Assembly: GCA_021808485.1 (NCBI GenBank)
Contig: JAKBBN010000033.1
Location: forward strand, 1-34,403
Length of the DNA stretch: 34,403 nucleotides
Direction of reading: 5' to 3'
Origin: Planctomycetota bacterium
GTDB lineage: Bacteria > Planctomycetota > Phycisphaerae > WQYP01
Positions 1 through 8,298 of this stretch are shown here, one piece after another; positions within the stretch are counted from its first letter, which is position 1; every line of letters begins with the position of its first letter. The position numbers were made by a program, and so were the translations under genes. The notes under the pieces were generated by a model. That model made no database searches. It was given only the letters and a program-made list of their open reading frames with translations, and was not told the DNA's origin.

Positions 1-47
1 ATCTTTTCCTCCCCGGTATAGTTGCGACGTGGGTTGCTGCTGGACAT
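1..47 (-). CDS. Transposase-like protein, N-terminal fragment (cut by window edge)
   Basis: The minus strand opens with an ATG at 47 and reads MSSSNPRRNYTGEEK before leaving the window. A consensus Shine-Dalgarno AAGGAG (minus strand, 56-61) sits 7 nt upstream, so this is a genuine gene start. The basic N-terminus followed by an (R/N)-(Y/F)-T-x-E-E-K segment resembles the beginning of the helix-turn-helix OrfA-type transposase of IS3-like elements, which bind the element's terminal repeats. Only 15 complete codons are visible, so the family assignment is from memory of such N-termini and remains tentative. Its position, about 30 bp beyond the end of the broken propeller gene, suggests that an insertion sequence inserted there. 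Confidence 0.45.
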   Translation of the reverse strand, partial: MSSSNPRRNYTGEEK

Positions 48-79
48 AAACGGACTCCTTTTCGGCACCAGATCATACC

Positions 80-1628
80 TTATACCAAAAACCCGTTTCT
101 CCTTTTCCGACTGAAGCAGAACATTTGGCCCGCGCCGTCCGCTGCCTTTCCCGTCGTCGCTCTTACCAACTGCCCACCCAGATATGCCGCCATTGCCGCC
201 AATTGCCCCCGCGTCGGCGGCAGGGCCGCCTGCGGGAAGCGCGCCGCGGTTCTGCTTCGCTTAACCTGCCGGGCCACATTGTGTCCGCCCTGCCAGCCGA
301 TGCTTAAGCCGTCATCCCGCGCCATTGGCTTGGTGGCGCTGCCATATTTGCCCACCAGCATCACACGCGGGACCGCACCCAGGCCCACCGAATCCAGGTC
401 ATCCAGATGCACCGGCAAAAATGCATTAATATACTGCCCCCCGTGCCGCCATGCATTCTGCGGAATTGTGTCACGGTACACAATCCCTTTCCCCGGCTGA
501 TAAATCGCATACCCGTTCCGCCAGGTGCCCAGCCAGATTCTGCGTTTGCTGTCCTTTGCCAGGTAAGTTACATGATCGCCCGGTAAAAGTGTGCGTAACC
601 TTTCCGGGTCCGGGGCCTGCCAGTTTTTCGGCACGTGCCACAGCTGCGCTACCTTTGCCGCGTAATCCTGTCCGCGCATGTAATGCCAATTGGCCCCATC
701 ATCATCGCTGATGCCCAATCCCCAGTCCGTGGCGGCATAAATATGGTGATCCGGTGTGACCAGAATTGCATTGATTAAATTGGATGGCAGGCCGGCCCCC
801 GTTGGCGTGGTGGTGACCTGATTGGCACCTTTTATAACGCGCCAATGCTGGTAGCCATCCATTGGACGAGCCATGGCAATGCCATTGCACGGTGTGCCGC
901 CGAATAAGTTGCCATACGAATCAAACGCCATGCAATCCACCGGGCTGGCGGGTAAACCATCCGCAGGTGTGATATACCGCCAGCGGCCAAAGAGCATGGG
1001 GGGCATTGGCCGGCCGGGCAATCTCCCCATAGTGCCGCCATTGCCAGCCGTGGCGGGTCAGCATACCCACCACGACGCCACGTCTTAACGTGCCCACCCA
1101 CAATCGTCCTTGTGAATCAAAACAGACGCTGTACACATTCCAGCCGGGGAATCCGCGGCCCTGTTTGTCCGGATGAAATTCCACCCACCGGTGCGGCGGC
1201 TGAGCCGCCGGGCGAAACATCACCAGTCCCTGACCCTCCGTGCCAATGGCAATGGTCTGTCCGCCGGCCGAGGCTGCCAAGGAGGTGATAAACCGCACTG
1301 GAAATGAAAGCGGATTATTCGCAATGCCCGTCAGATGCGCACTGACCACCGGCGGCGGATGAAAAATGCTCCATCCATTGGAATCCACCACATAATGCGG
1401 AGCCACCGCTTTGGCGGAAGTTAAGGGCTCGCCTATATTTGACTGGCCGGTAAACGGCGTCTTTTTGCCGGGAATTGAAACGGTCGCCGCAGGATGATTA
1501 CCTTTATTCTCAACTCCCCCGCCTGACCGCCCCCATAACAGCACCGCCAGCACGACCGTAGCCGCCAGTGCGGCCAGCAGGCCGCCGACCATCAGCAAAT
1601 TCACGGTTCCTGATTTCCGTCCGGCCAT
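80..1628 (-). pseudogene. Membrane-anchored two-component-regulator-type beta-propeller protein, frameshifted and probably truncated
   Basis: Two minus-strand frames together encode one protein. The first (from ATG 1628) has a short basic N-terminus and a hydrophobic anchor at about residues 8-33 (LLMVGGLLAALAATVVLAVLL). Propeller-like strands follow, such as VCFDSQGRLWVGTLRRG. At the six-base G run at 998-1003 (C6 in the gene) the homology moves to another frame, which continues with MAFDSYGNLFGG, a blade reading ISDDDGANW, and LAKDSKRRIWLGTW. Removing one C restores a single frame. These repeats resemble the Reg_prop/YVTN class of extracytoplasmic sensor propellers. The C-terminus (to the stop at 80-82) loses propeller character after a PPTRGQLAAM segment and ends in a basic tail close to the transposase start, as expected for truncation. 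Start 1628 (upstream GGGGATG) is preferred over a GTG at 1685. It could instead be a phase-variable gene or carry a sequencing error. Confidence 0.6.
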
Positions 1629-1767
1629 GGCAGCATCCCCAACAAACCGGCATCCGGGTGCGGCCCAAAATCTAACGGCCACCACGCCGAACCAAAACTA
1701 TCGCAGCATTAAACCAAACCGCGGCGGAGAACTTTAAACTTTGGTCTGCCGCGTTAAAACGCAGCCA

Positions 1768-1798
1768 ACTCTACCCCCCCCCTCCCCCGACTTGTCAA
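1768..1798 (-). promoter_or_regulatory. Sigma70-like promoter for the propeller gene with a G9 tract in its spacer
   Basis: On the minus strand a perfect TTGACA (1793-1798) lies inside the palindrome ACTTGTCAAGT (1790-1800). It is followed 19 nt later by TAGAGT (1768-1773, four of six matches to TATAAT). Directly upstream of the -35 is an A/T block (about 1801-1820) resembling an UP element. The spacer is almost entirely G, including runs of five and nine. Predicted transcription would start about 135 nt before the ATG at 1628. The 19-nt spacer is longer than the 17-nt optimum. Confidence 0.4.
1774..1782. repeat. Nine-base C/G homopolymer
   Basis: Nine consecutive C on the plus strand, followed by T and five more C (1784-1788). 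Such tracts are prone to slippage. This one lies between the -35 and -10 hexamers proposed for the minus-strand propeller gene, so length changes would alter the spacing. Confidence 0.75.
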
Positions 1799-1800
1799 GT

Positions 1801-2570
1801 AAAAAAAATAAATATTTTGAAAAAGGGGCGGGTGGTTATACTTTCGTGACATTTGCGGGACATTTGTCGCATTTTTGATGGATTTGGGGAAATGGGAAGA
1901 GATGACATGCTAATACTCACTTGATTTAATATATGTATTATTTCATATTATTGCGGCGCGTTGCTGCGTCGCAAACATCATGGCAGGCGCGGCATCGGAG
2001 GCGTTAATCGCGAAATCCAGGCTGATGCTGGTTGCGGATCCACAATGAACGCGGCGGAGCGATGCCGCCGGCTAGATGGCGGGATGGGGCACGAGGTCGC
2101 CGCGTCTGCTTTGCCAGCGGGACGCCGCTTCTAATTTGGTGGCGGAATGTTGTTTCAACCTTGCCGCCCCGATCCGTGGTGAAAATTTTTGATTAACCAC
2201 AAAGACAAAACCCCATAAGGTTTGTCCGCAACTCCGGGCGGCCGTTAATCGGTCGTCGTTTCTTTGTGTCTTGAGTCTTGGTGGTGAAATTTCCACTGTC
2301 TATCACAACGATACAACCCTGGTCCGCAAACTACGGGTGGGCAAAGCCCGCGCCTTATACCCCGACGTCCTGAAAAAACGCAAAACAATGCTCCTGCCTG
2401 GAAACACTGTCGCACCCGGGTAGACTTGCTCTGGCCGCCGGTCCAAGTTACTTTAATAGGGTGCCGCACTGGCCTGCGGTTTACGGTCCGGCTAGAATAT
2501 CCGCCGTGTGCCCGCATCGGTTCTGATGTGGCTCGCTGCGGCGGCCTGAACAGCGGAGGCTTGAATCATT
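1801..2570. other. Gene-poor intergenic region
   Basis: I see no convincing coding region here; the open frames are short and lack protein-like composition. An AT-rich patch lies at about 1915-1955. At 2195-2290 there are degenerate inverted segments: an ACCACAAAGACAAAAC stretch and, about 60 nt later, TCTTTGTGTCTTGAGTCTTGG running into GGTGGTGAAA. These resemble the CACAAAGACAC/AAGACACAAAG-type interspersed sequences found in many environmental genomes. The plus-strand gene at 2571 may have its promoter here, but no good -35/-10 pair was found. Confidence 0.4.
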
Positions 2571-3224
2571 ATGCGTACGCAAACCATACGTGGTGCACTT
2601 TTTGGCAGCGCCATGCTGCTGGCATCTGTCGCTGGTGCTTTTCTGGCCGTTCCGGCCGGGTTGGCCCATCATTTGGCCCCGCGTCCATCGTTGGTGACGC
2701 GAAGCTGGCAAATAACATTCCGGCATTCAGCACCCAAAAGGCTGATGGTAGTCCGTGGCAGCGGCACAGCGCAACATGTTGTGAAATATTGGTTTATGAC
2801 TTATACAGTCATTAATAATACCCATAAGGATATGTTTTTTAATCCCCAATTTGAACTGATCGCTGATAACGGCAAGATTCTGGCGCCGGTGGCGGCCGTT
2901 GCGCCGCGGCTTTTCAATAAAATAAAGGCGGTTTCCGCTAAACCGTTTCTTATTAACCCAATGCTGATCGCCGGCCGGCTCCTTCAGGGTGCCGATAACG
3001 CCAAGCAGAGTGTTGTAGTCTTTACCCATTTGCCCGCGACCGCACGCGGCTTTCGGCTGTTTATCAGCGGCCTGTCCGGTGAAACGGCGACCCAAAAAGA
3101 CCCGATTACCGGCCGAAATATTGTACTTCATAAAACATTGGTGCTGCACTACTGGATTCCGGGCCATTCCATTCACATAACTCCCCGACCGCAGCTTTTA
3201 AGCCATACTTGGGTAATGAAGTAA
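2571..3224 (+). CDS. Secreted hypothetical protein
   Basis: A 217-residue protein of unknown function. The N-terminus has two early arginines, a hydrophobic core (about residues 9-27, GALFGSAMLLASVAGAFLAV) and an A-G-L-A-H type cleavage region near residue 32, consistent with Sec export. The mature part looks beta-rich, with phrases such as YWFMTYTVINNTHKDMFFNP and VVVFTHLPATARGFRLFISG. These suggest an immunoglobulin-like or jelly-roll fold, comparing a quantity before and after a 'natural' state. No catalytic motif is apparent. A GGAGG at 2555-2559 lies 11 nt before the ATG, a slightly long spacing. I do not recognise a named family. It is not obviously in an operon, being followed by about 215 nt of non-coding sequence with hairpins. 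Confidence 0.7.
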   Translation: MRTQTIRGALFGSAMLLASVAGAFLAVPAGLAHHLAPRPSLVTRSWQITFRHSAPKRLMVVRGSGTAQHVVKYWFMTYTVINNTHKDMFFNPQFELIADNGKILAPVAAVAPRLFNKIKAVSAKPFLINPMLIAGRLLQGADNAKQSVVVFTHLPATARGFRLFISGLSGETATQKDPITGRNIVLHKTLVLHYWIPGHSIHITPRPQLLSHTWVMK

Positions 3225-3304
3225 TTCGCCTTGCAAATATGCCTTAAGACGGCCGACGGACGCCCCCGGGGCCGTGGAAAGCCGGTTAAAGCACTGTTTT
3301 CGGG

Positions 3305-3352
3305 TATTTCTTAAAAAGAAATACAACAAACCTTCGATCAGGGTGTTGTATT
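3305..3352 (+). promoter_or_regulatory. Two overlapping, mutually exclusive hairpins
   Basis: Hairpin 1 pairs TATTTCTT (3305-3312) with AAGAAATA (3316-3323), a perfect 8-bp stem with a 3-nt loop. Hairpin 2 pairs AATACAACA (3320-3328) with TGTTGTATT (3344-3352), a perfect 9-bp stem with a 15-nt loop. They share bases 3320-3323, so both cannot form fully at once. They lie between the secreted protein gene and the PLDc_N gene. This could be a terminator of the former, an attenuator-like leader of the latter, or a chance AT-rich palindrome. Confidence 0.35.
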
Positions 3353-3441
3353 AATTGGATGCTGATCAGCCGCGCAATGCGGACCCCGGCTGAGTTTAAA
3401 GTGCAGACAACAGCTGTCCGCCTATGAAATGGAGTCAGGCA

Positions 3442-3618
3442 ATGTATTATGTTCTTGGATTGTTATACTTGATCATCAGTATTGTTATGATCCTCGAAAT
3501 AATTAAAGCCGAAGTACCCAATTCCACAAAAATACTCTGGATTGTAGTTATATTGGTACTTCCGTATATTGGCATTCTGCTTTATTACTTCATCGGCCGC
3601 CAGAAGATGATCGGCTGA
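3442..3618 (+). CDS. Small PLDc_N-type membrane protein
   Basis: A 58-residue protein with two transmembrane helices: YVLGLLYLIISIVMILEII, then ILWIVVILVLPYIGILLYYF after a short polar loop (KAEVPNSTK). The second helix with its central P-Y/F-x-G and the closing Y-x-I/F-GR pattern is the signature of the phospholipase-D-nuclease N-terminal region (PLDc_N, PF13396). This region is common as a stand-alone membrane peptide of unknown role or fused to cardiolipin synthases. I chose the ATG at 3442 because GGAG (3431-3434) lies 7 nt upstream. An in-frame ATG at 3424 would put that GGAG inside the coding sequence. No phospholipase catalytic domain follows, so enzymatic activity is not expected. Confidence 0.75.
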   Translation: MYYVLGLLYLIISIVMILEIIKAEVPNSTKILWIVVILVLPYIGILLYYFIGRQKMIG

Positions 3619-3704
3619 GCCGGCCCGACCTCGGTTTGCGGTGTGTACCATGCAGGCTCTGAATTACACCCATCACTGCCGCCTGACGGAAAGGAAGTGA
3701 ACCG

Positions 3705-5282
3705 ATGCCCGTCACCCGCCACCTGTTACATACCGCCGCATCAATCTTTTCCCGCGATTTGGCGGGACACACCATCCGGCCGGGACATCAGTGGGAAAAT
3801 ACGGGAATTCGATGGATCAGCTTTTGCCGTGCGCCGGCGGGCGCGGCGATAGGCCTGTCCTTGCTTGCCGCGGCCACACCGGCAGCGGACAAAACGAGCG
3901 AAAATCAGGGTTTTAATGTAACATTGGCCGTCACTGGAACCAAACCGCTTCCTTCCGCGGCCGCGATGCGCAGCGCCAGTCGCAGCGTAGCCTCGCAGTT
4001 CAGCGAGAAATACAAAAAGATTACGCCCAATAATTGTGAACTTTTCGCCACATCGCTGGTGGACAAATTTTCCGTGGATTCCTCCGAACCGGCATTGCAG
4101 TATGCCGCACTGGAAATGGCCGTGCGGCTTGCCGGAAAAGCGGGCGATCCACGGCTGGGGCTAAATGCGGTTCAGGCGATTCTTAATCAATACAAGGCCA
4201 ACCCCTATAAACTTTCGGCCGCGTTATTTACAGCGCTTGGCGCATCATCCATACAAATTCATCCACGGCGGAGCTTTGCCCTGCTCCAGAAGCTGGAGAA
4301 AAAGGCTATTGCCGCCAATGATTTCAGCGATTCGATCGCCTTGGCAAAGGCCGGCCTGGCAATCCGGCGCCGCAACGCGTGGATTAAACTCGGCCGCCAC
4401 CAAAAACAGTTGATCAACCAGAGTAAACTGGGGGATCGCGCGTGGATTTTCTACCGGGTTCTGCCGGCATATCTGCGTTCGCACCCAACGAATACGGGGG
4501 CGAATCTGGGTGCCGCAGCTTTTGCGGCCGCAGTCCATAACGACTGGACCACGGCATCGCGTTATCTTTCCGGTGCGAAAATCAGTCAGTCCGATCATAT
4601 GGCAACTTTGGCGCAGGATAATTCCGTGACCGGCCATTTGAAATTGGCAGCGGAATGGTGGAAGCTTGCGGAAAAGGGGGGCCGGCCGGGCGGTATTTTG
4701 GTTAAGATTGCCGCGGGCCAGCAATATGATTCGGCCATCGAAGCCCTGCCCAAAGCCATGCCGGTTTTGCTTGCCGGCCAGTCACGGCAACAAATTCGTC
4801 GTCTTTTCCGGCAAATCCGGACCGCCGCCACCCGCACCACCGGGCCTGCCGACAAACGACTGGCCATGCTGATGATCAACGGACTGCGGCCGGCACAAAC
4901 TCTGCGCCGACAATACAAAGCAGCGCAACGAGCACTGGAAAACGGACGAAAATCCGGCCGCCGGGAATTTGCTGTCGGCGCATACGAATGTTTCGTAAAG
5001 GATAATTGGAGCAGGGGACTGGAATACCTTGCGGATTCCCACAACGGCTTCATTGCCCGCGTGGCCCGCGCGGATACCGCCAATGCGACAAAAGCAAGGC
5101 AGTTAATGACGCTCGGGCAGGCGTGGCTGCGCATCGGCCGACAGTTCACGGGTGTCATGCGCTATAATATCGAACGTCATGGCCTTTCCTGCCTGCTTGC
5201 CGTGCCGCGGCAGAAGCTCAGTTCGGACCAGCGGACAGCCCTTGCGTCGCTGCAATCACGGCTGGATGAAAATGAATATTAG
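3705..5282 (+). CDS. Exported planctomycete-type helical-repeat protein
   Basis: A 525-residue protein preceded by AAAGGAAGTG at good spacing. An atypically long N-terminal region (about 40 residues) precedes a hydrophobic segment (GAAIGLSLLAAATPAA, about residues 46-61), so the signal peptide is internal or the true start lies further downstream. The rest is alpha-helical and alanine-rich, with TPR-like helix pairs: LQYAALEMAVRLAGKAGDPR near residue 128, AAEWWKLAEKGG near 311, and a final block with GAYECFVKDNWSRGLEYLA, LMTLGQAWLRIGRQ and LASLQSRLDE. I recognise this last arrangement (single-file 'CF.K.DW..GL..LA' then 'LG.AW') from large planctomycete secreted proteins of unknown function. 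No catalytic residues are evident; a scaffolding or envelope role is a guess. It converges with the minus-strand gene group. Confidence 0.7.
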   Translation: MPVTRHLLHTAASIFSRDLAGHTIRPGHQWENTGIRWISFCRAPAGAAIGLSLLAAATPAADKTSENQGFNVTLAVTGTKPLPSAAAMRSASRSVASQFSEKYKKITPNNCELFATSLVDKFSVDSSEPALQYAALEMAVRLAGKAGDPRLGLNAVQAILNQYKANPYKLSAALFTALGASSIQIHPRRSFALLQKLEKKAIAANDFSDSIALAKAGLAIRRRNAWIKLGRHQKQLINQSKLGDRAWIFYRVLPAYLRSHPTNTGANLGAAAFAAAVHNDWTTASRYLSGAKISQSDHMATLAQDNSVTGHLKLAAEWWKLAEKGGRPGGILVKIAAGQQYDSAIEALPKAMPVLLAGQSRQQIRRLFRQIRTAATRTTGPADKRLAMLMINGLRPAQTLRRQYKAAQRALENGRKSGRREFAVGAYECFVKDNWSRGLEYLADSHNGFIARVARADTANATKARQLMTLGQAWLRIGRQFTGVMRYNIERHGLSCLLAVPRQKLSSDQRTALASLQSRLDENEY

Positions 5283-5407
5283 ACCAATGCATTGATGCGT
5301 GCGGAAAATGCCGCCCGCTTCCGCTGCTTGGCCTCGTATTGTTCCCCGCGTATGACCACCCGATAGGTTCCATTGCGCAGTGCCGGACGTTGAACCGCCG
5401 GCGGCAT
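5279..5407 (-). CDS. Candidate 42-residue basic small protein
   Basis: A short minus-strand ORF begins at ATG 5407 and ends at TAA 5279-5281. It reads MPPAVQRPALRNGTYRVVI followed by RGEQYEAKQRKRAAFSARIN and ALV. The composition (alternating charged and aliphatic residues, an RNGTYRVVIRGEQYEA strand-like part, then a basic helix) looks like a real protein rather than noise. It starts 24 nt after the stop of the upstream minus-strand membrane protein and is in the same frame. It overlaps the 3' end of the convergent helical-repeat gene by 4 nt. There is no good Shine-Dalgarno sequence. Function unknown. Confidence 0.4.
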   Translation of the reverse strand: MPPAVQRPALRNGTYRVVIRGEQYEAKQRKRAAFSARINALV

Positions 5408-5431
5408 TGCCGAGGCATTTGCCGGTGAGAT

Positions 5432-6964
5432 TCACCTTTTATGCCGCGCCCAGACGGTAAAATAATTCCCGGTCCACACTTTTTTAAACCGTGCTTTTGC
5501 CTGGGCCACGGCGGGATTATTCCATACATCCTTGCGGCCGTAGGCATTCCATGTAACCACGCGCCGGGCCGCGAGGATTTCGTTGTTGATGTGCTTGAAT
5601 TCCAAGGGGGTGGGAATTCCCGGCTCCGGAAACCAGCTTTGCGGCATGTGCCAGTGCGGCGGCATCCAAAGCAGAAACCCGTTGGAAAGCACGAGCGTGC
5701 GTTTACCGCCGGTTGCCTTTTGCACGGCCTGCCAATCCTGATATTGAATGGGATAAATCCACAGGCCTCCGGTTTGCCGGTTATGCAGTTTTCCGGACCA
5801 ACTCCAGACAGACAATACGGCGTGGGTGCTCTGGCTTAACACGGCAAAGACGCAGATTGCCGCCAACCACCGACGTTTGACTTTTATGGCGGTCAGCCAG
5901 ACGGCGGTAAACAGCACAGGCAGATAGGCATAATATTCCCAGCTTTTTACCCAGCCGTAAAATCCCAGTAGAAATGCCAGCAGCATCAAGCCGATGCAGA
6001 CCGCCGTCTCGCGTTGGGGTGCGTGTAAACTGCTGCGGACTCGGCGGGCCGGAGGCGAAAAATATCCCAGGGTTAAAACGATGGTCACGCCGGCACAAAA
6101 CAGCCAAATGCCGGCGGGTGTAATGAGGTAATAGGCCGCGCTGTGGCCGACGGGGGACCAGAAATGGACGCCGCTTCCCAGCAGAAATCCAAAATGTGTG
6201 TCATGGTACGTTTTCATGCCTGTAATGGGCACAATGGTTAACAGAAGGGAACGCAGACCGAACACGCCGGCGCACAGCAAGCTCATCCCCGCCATAACGG
6301 CCATCGCCGGCCAAAATTCCCGCCACAGTCGGCGCACGGCTCCTTTCCGTATTCCGACCGTGCGCAGGGTTAAAACCACGAGAAAAAAACCCAGGACGTA
6401 GGCCATGCTCGGCTTCACAAACAGGCATGCCGTGCAGATGGCCAAGGCCCGCTGGCGGTGCCCTCCGGCCTGTTCCGCAATGGCCCACAGCAGCAGCAGT
6501 GCCTCCAATGGATGGGTTAACGTGAGGTAGCATGGCATGATGGCGACAGGAAGTGCGCAAATAAGGAATGTCCGCGGCCCACCGCGAATATTCATCTGCA
6601 TGGCGAATCGCGCAATCGCCAATCCCATCAATAATTCCAGAAAGGCGGTCATGGCCAGAAACGCCCAGGCCGTGCGCCCCAGCAGGGCAAAGCCGATGTG
6701 GGCGAAGATCAGCGTCGCGAGCCCATGGGTATAGCCAAAATCAATCGCGGGCCGCATGCCATGGGAAATCAGCAGGTCACCTTTTAAGGCGGTACCCGGA
6801 TCATAAAAGCTGAAGAAAGCCCAGTCCGCGAGGCGCGGAAGCTGAATGAGCATAAGAAAAACCAGAATTCCGCCATAAATAAATCCCCAGCGTACCAAGT
6901 GCCGGCATGTCGGTGCGCCGGCGGCATCTGATTGTGGCGGGTCATGCGGATGGGCGTGGCTCAT
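5432..6964 (-). CDS. Polytopic membrane protein, GT-C glycosyltransferase-like
   Basis: A 510-residue integral membrane protein with a cytoplasmic His/Pro-rich N-terminus (residues 1-25), roughly ten hydrophobic helices spread from about residue 28 to 405, and a soluble C-terminal domain of about 100 residues. The first extracytoplasmic loop carries FYDPGTALKGDLLISHG-MRPAIDFGYTHG. This is reminiscent of the Asp-containing loop of GT-C transferases (ArnT/PMT-like, mannosyl or arabinosyl transfer from polyprenyl-phosphate sugars). The C-terminal part (VLSNGFLLWMPPHWH, then ILAARRVVTWNAYG) resembles the periplasmic tail of such proteins. The topology fits the class but I cannot name the sugar or family. 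A TACAAT immediately before the ATG and the absence of a Shine-Dalgarno raise the possibility of leaderless translation. The 42-residue ORF follows on the same strand. Confidence 0.6.
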   Translation of the reverse strand: MSHAHPHDPPQSDAAGAPTCRHLVRWGFIYGGILVFLMLIQLPRLADWAFFSFYDPGTALKGDLLISHGMRPAIDFGYTHGLATLIFAHIGFALLGRTAWAFLAMTAFLELLMGLAIARFAMQMNIRGGPRTFLICALPVAIMPCYLTLTHPLEALLLLWAIAEQAGGHRQRALAICTACLFVKPSMAYVLGFFLVVLTLRTVGIRKGAVRRLWREFWPAMAVMAGMSLLCAGVFGLRSLLLTIVPITGMKTYHDTHFGFLLGSGVHFWSPVGHSAAYYLITPAGIWLFCAGVTIVLTLGYFSPPARRVRSSLHAPQRETAVCIGLMLLAFLLGFYGWVKSWEYYAYLPVLFTAVWLTAIKVKRRWLAAICVFAVLSQSTHAVLSVWSWSGKLHNRQTGGLWIYPIQYQDWQAVQKATGGKRTLVLSNGFLLWMPPHWHMPQSWFPEPGIPTPLEFKHINNEILAARRVVTWNAYGRKDVWNNPAVAQAKARFKKVWTGNYFTVWARHKR

Positions 6965-7131
6965 GCGGCGGATTGTACTGGATTGTCGGCTCAGGCAGAA
7001 CCATCAAACAATTGGACGGGTTTGTGCAACCTGTGGCGACTTTCAATAAGCGTCCGAGTGATTTGCGATTTCAGTGCCATTGCGACGCCGGCATTTTCCG
7101 CCCAGTTAAGTGGTAATCATTTTCACCGCCG

Positions 7132-8298
7132 CTAATCGGCGGCATGATTTGTAAACAGACGCAGATAGTGATCAAATTGATAGCACCGATTCCGACGTTG
7201 ACCGGTTAATTCAACCAGCAAACCCAATGATTCGAACAATTTTACGATTTTATTCGCCGGGTTAAAAGAGCAATTCAATCCGGTTCGGACAGTTTCAACG
7301 GTGATAATCGGCTTTTCAAAAATCAGGTCCAGCGCGCGATACGCAGCCTTTGCGCTTGAAGCATTTGTCAACTGCTGGCGGGTCGATTCGCGCAAATCGA
7401 CAATTTGTTTTGCCGTTGCGGCGGCCGATTCGCTTACTTCGGCCACGCCACGCAGGAAAAAGCGGAGCCAGCCTTCCCAATCTCCGTGGGTTCGGATAGC
7501 CATAAGTCGTTCATAATATTCCGTCCGGTACCTTTTGAGATAAACGGACAGATATAGAAGCGGCCGCTTAAGAATTTTTCGCTCACAGAGAAAGAGCGTG
7601 ATAAGCAGCCTTCCCACGCGCCCATTGCCGTCCAAAAATGGGTGGATCGTTTCAAACTGTCCATGCGCCAGGCCAATTTGAACAAGCGGCGGCATCACAT
7701 CACGCTGATTCAGGAATGTTTCAAGGTTACCCAGTGCGCGATCTAATTCGTGCGGGGGAGGCGGCACAAAGGCGGCACCCGCAAGCCCTGCGCCGGCCGG
7801 ACCGATCCAATTCTGGGTCCTTCGAAAATTCCCGGGATCCTGATGCTGGCCACGGGAATTGGCCAGCAGTTTTTCATGAATTTCCCGGATCAGCCGCGAA
7901 GACAGGGGAAGATCCTCCAGCCTTTTGATACCAAAATTCATTGCGGCAATATAGTTGACAATGTCACCAAGATCCGTCGGCTGGCCAGCATGGTGTACGC
8001 CGCCTTCCAACGCAAGTATATCCTGGAGCGTGCTTTGAGTACCCTCTATCTGAGAACTTAAGACCGCCTCCTGTTTGATATACATGGCCACAAATAAATC
8101 CGGATTGGGTAGAATTGCGGCCACACCGTCAAGTCGGCCAAGGCCTTGGTCTGCCTTGGACAGCAATTGGGAAAGATCGGCATGAAGGTCGATCGGCGGA
8201 GCAGGGGGCAGCTCCGCCGGGATAAAGGCGCGGTAGCCATTTGGCTGGCGGACAAATGCCCCGGCTCTTAGCGAATGATCGGGTTGGGTATCCGGCAT
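7132..8298 (-). CDS. Fic family protein AMP-transferase (class II, SoFic-like)
   Basis: This 388-residue Fic protein would transfer AMP (or another nucleotide moiety) from ATP to hydroxyl side chains of target proteins. The N-terminal Fic_N helix bundle contains SSQIEGT at residues 81-87, the autoinhibitory (S/T)xxxE(G/N) motif placed N-terminal to the core, which defines class II. The core motif HPFLDGNGRVGR (219-230) is intact, with catalytic His219, the Asp/Asn-Gly metal and phosphate loop and Arg230. The flap region with VPPPPHEL precedes it. The C-terminal 90 residues look like a winged helix (AYRALDLIFEKPIITVETV, then NPANKIVKLFESLGLLVELTG). The length matches the Shewanella-type family. 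AAGGAT lies just upstream of the ATG. No separate antitoxin gene is adjacent, as expected for a self-inhibited enzyme. The very AT-rich leader suggests relatively recent acquisition. Confidence 0.9.
   Translation of the reverse strand: MPDTQPDHSLRAGAFVRQPNGYRAFIPAELPPAPPIDLHADLSQLLSKADQGLGRLDGVAAILPNPDLFVAMYIKQEAVLSSQIEGTQSTLQDILALEGGVHHAGQPTDLGDIVNYIAAMNFGIKRLEDLPLSSRLIREIHEKLLANSRGQHQDPGNFRRTQNWIGPAGAGLAGAAFVPPPPHELDRALGNLETFLNQRDVMPPLVQIGLAHGQFETIHPFLDGNGRVGRLLITLFLCERKILKRPLLYLSVYLKRYRTEYYERLMAIRTHGDWEGWLRFFLRGVAEVSESAAATAKQIVDLRESTRQQLTNASSAKAAYRALDLIFEKPIITVETVRTGLNCSFNPANKIVKLFESLGLLVELTGQRRNRCYQFDHYLRLFTNHAAD

Noticed and set aside
5407..5434. Stop-codon readthrough (or selenocysteine) joining the membrane protein to the 42-codon ORF
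   Set aside because: The frame match has a one-in-three chance, there is no recoding structure evident, and the membrane protein ends normally.
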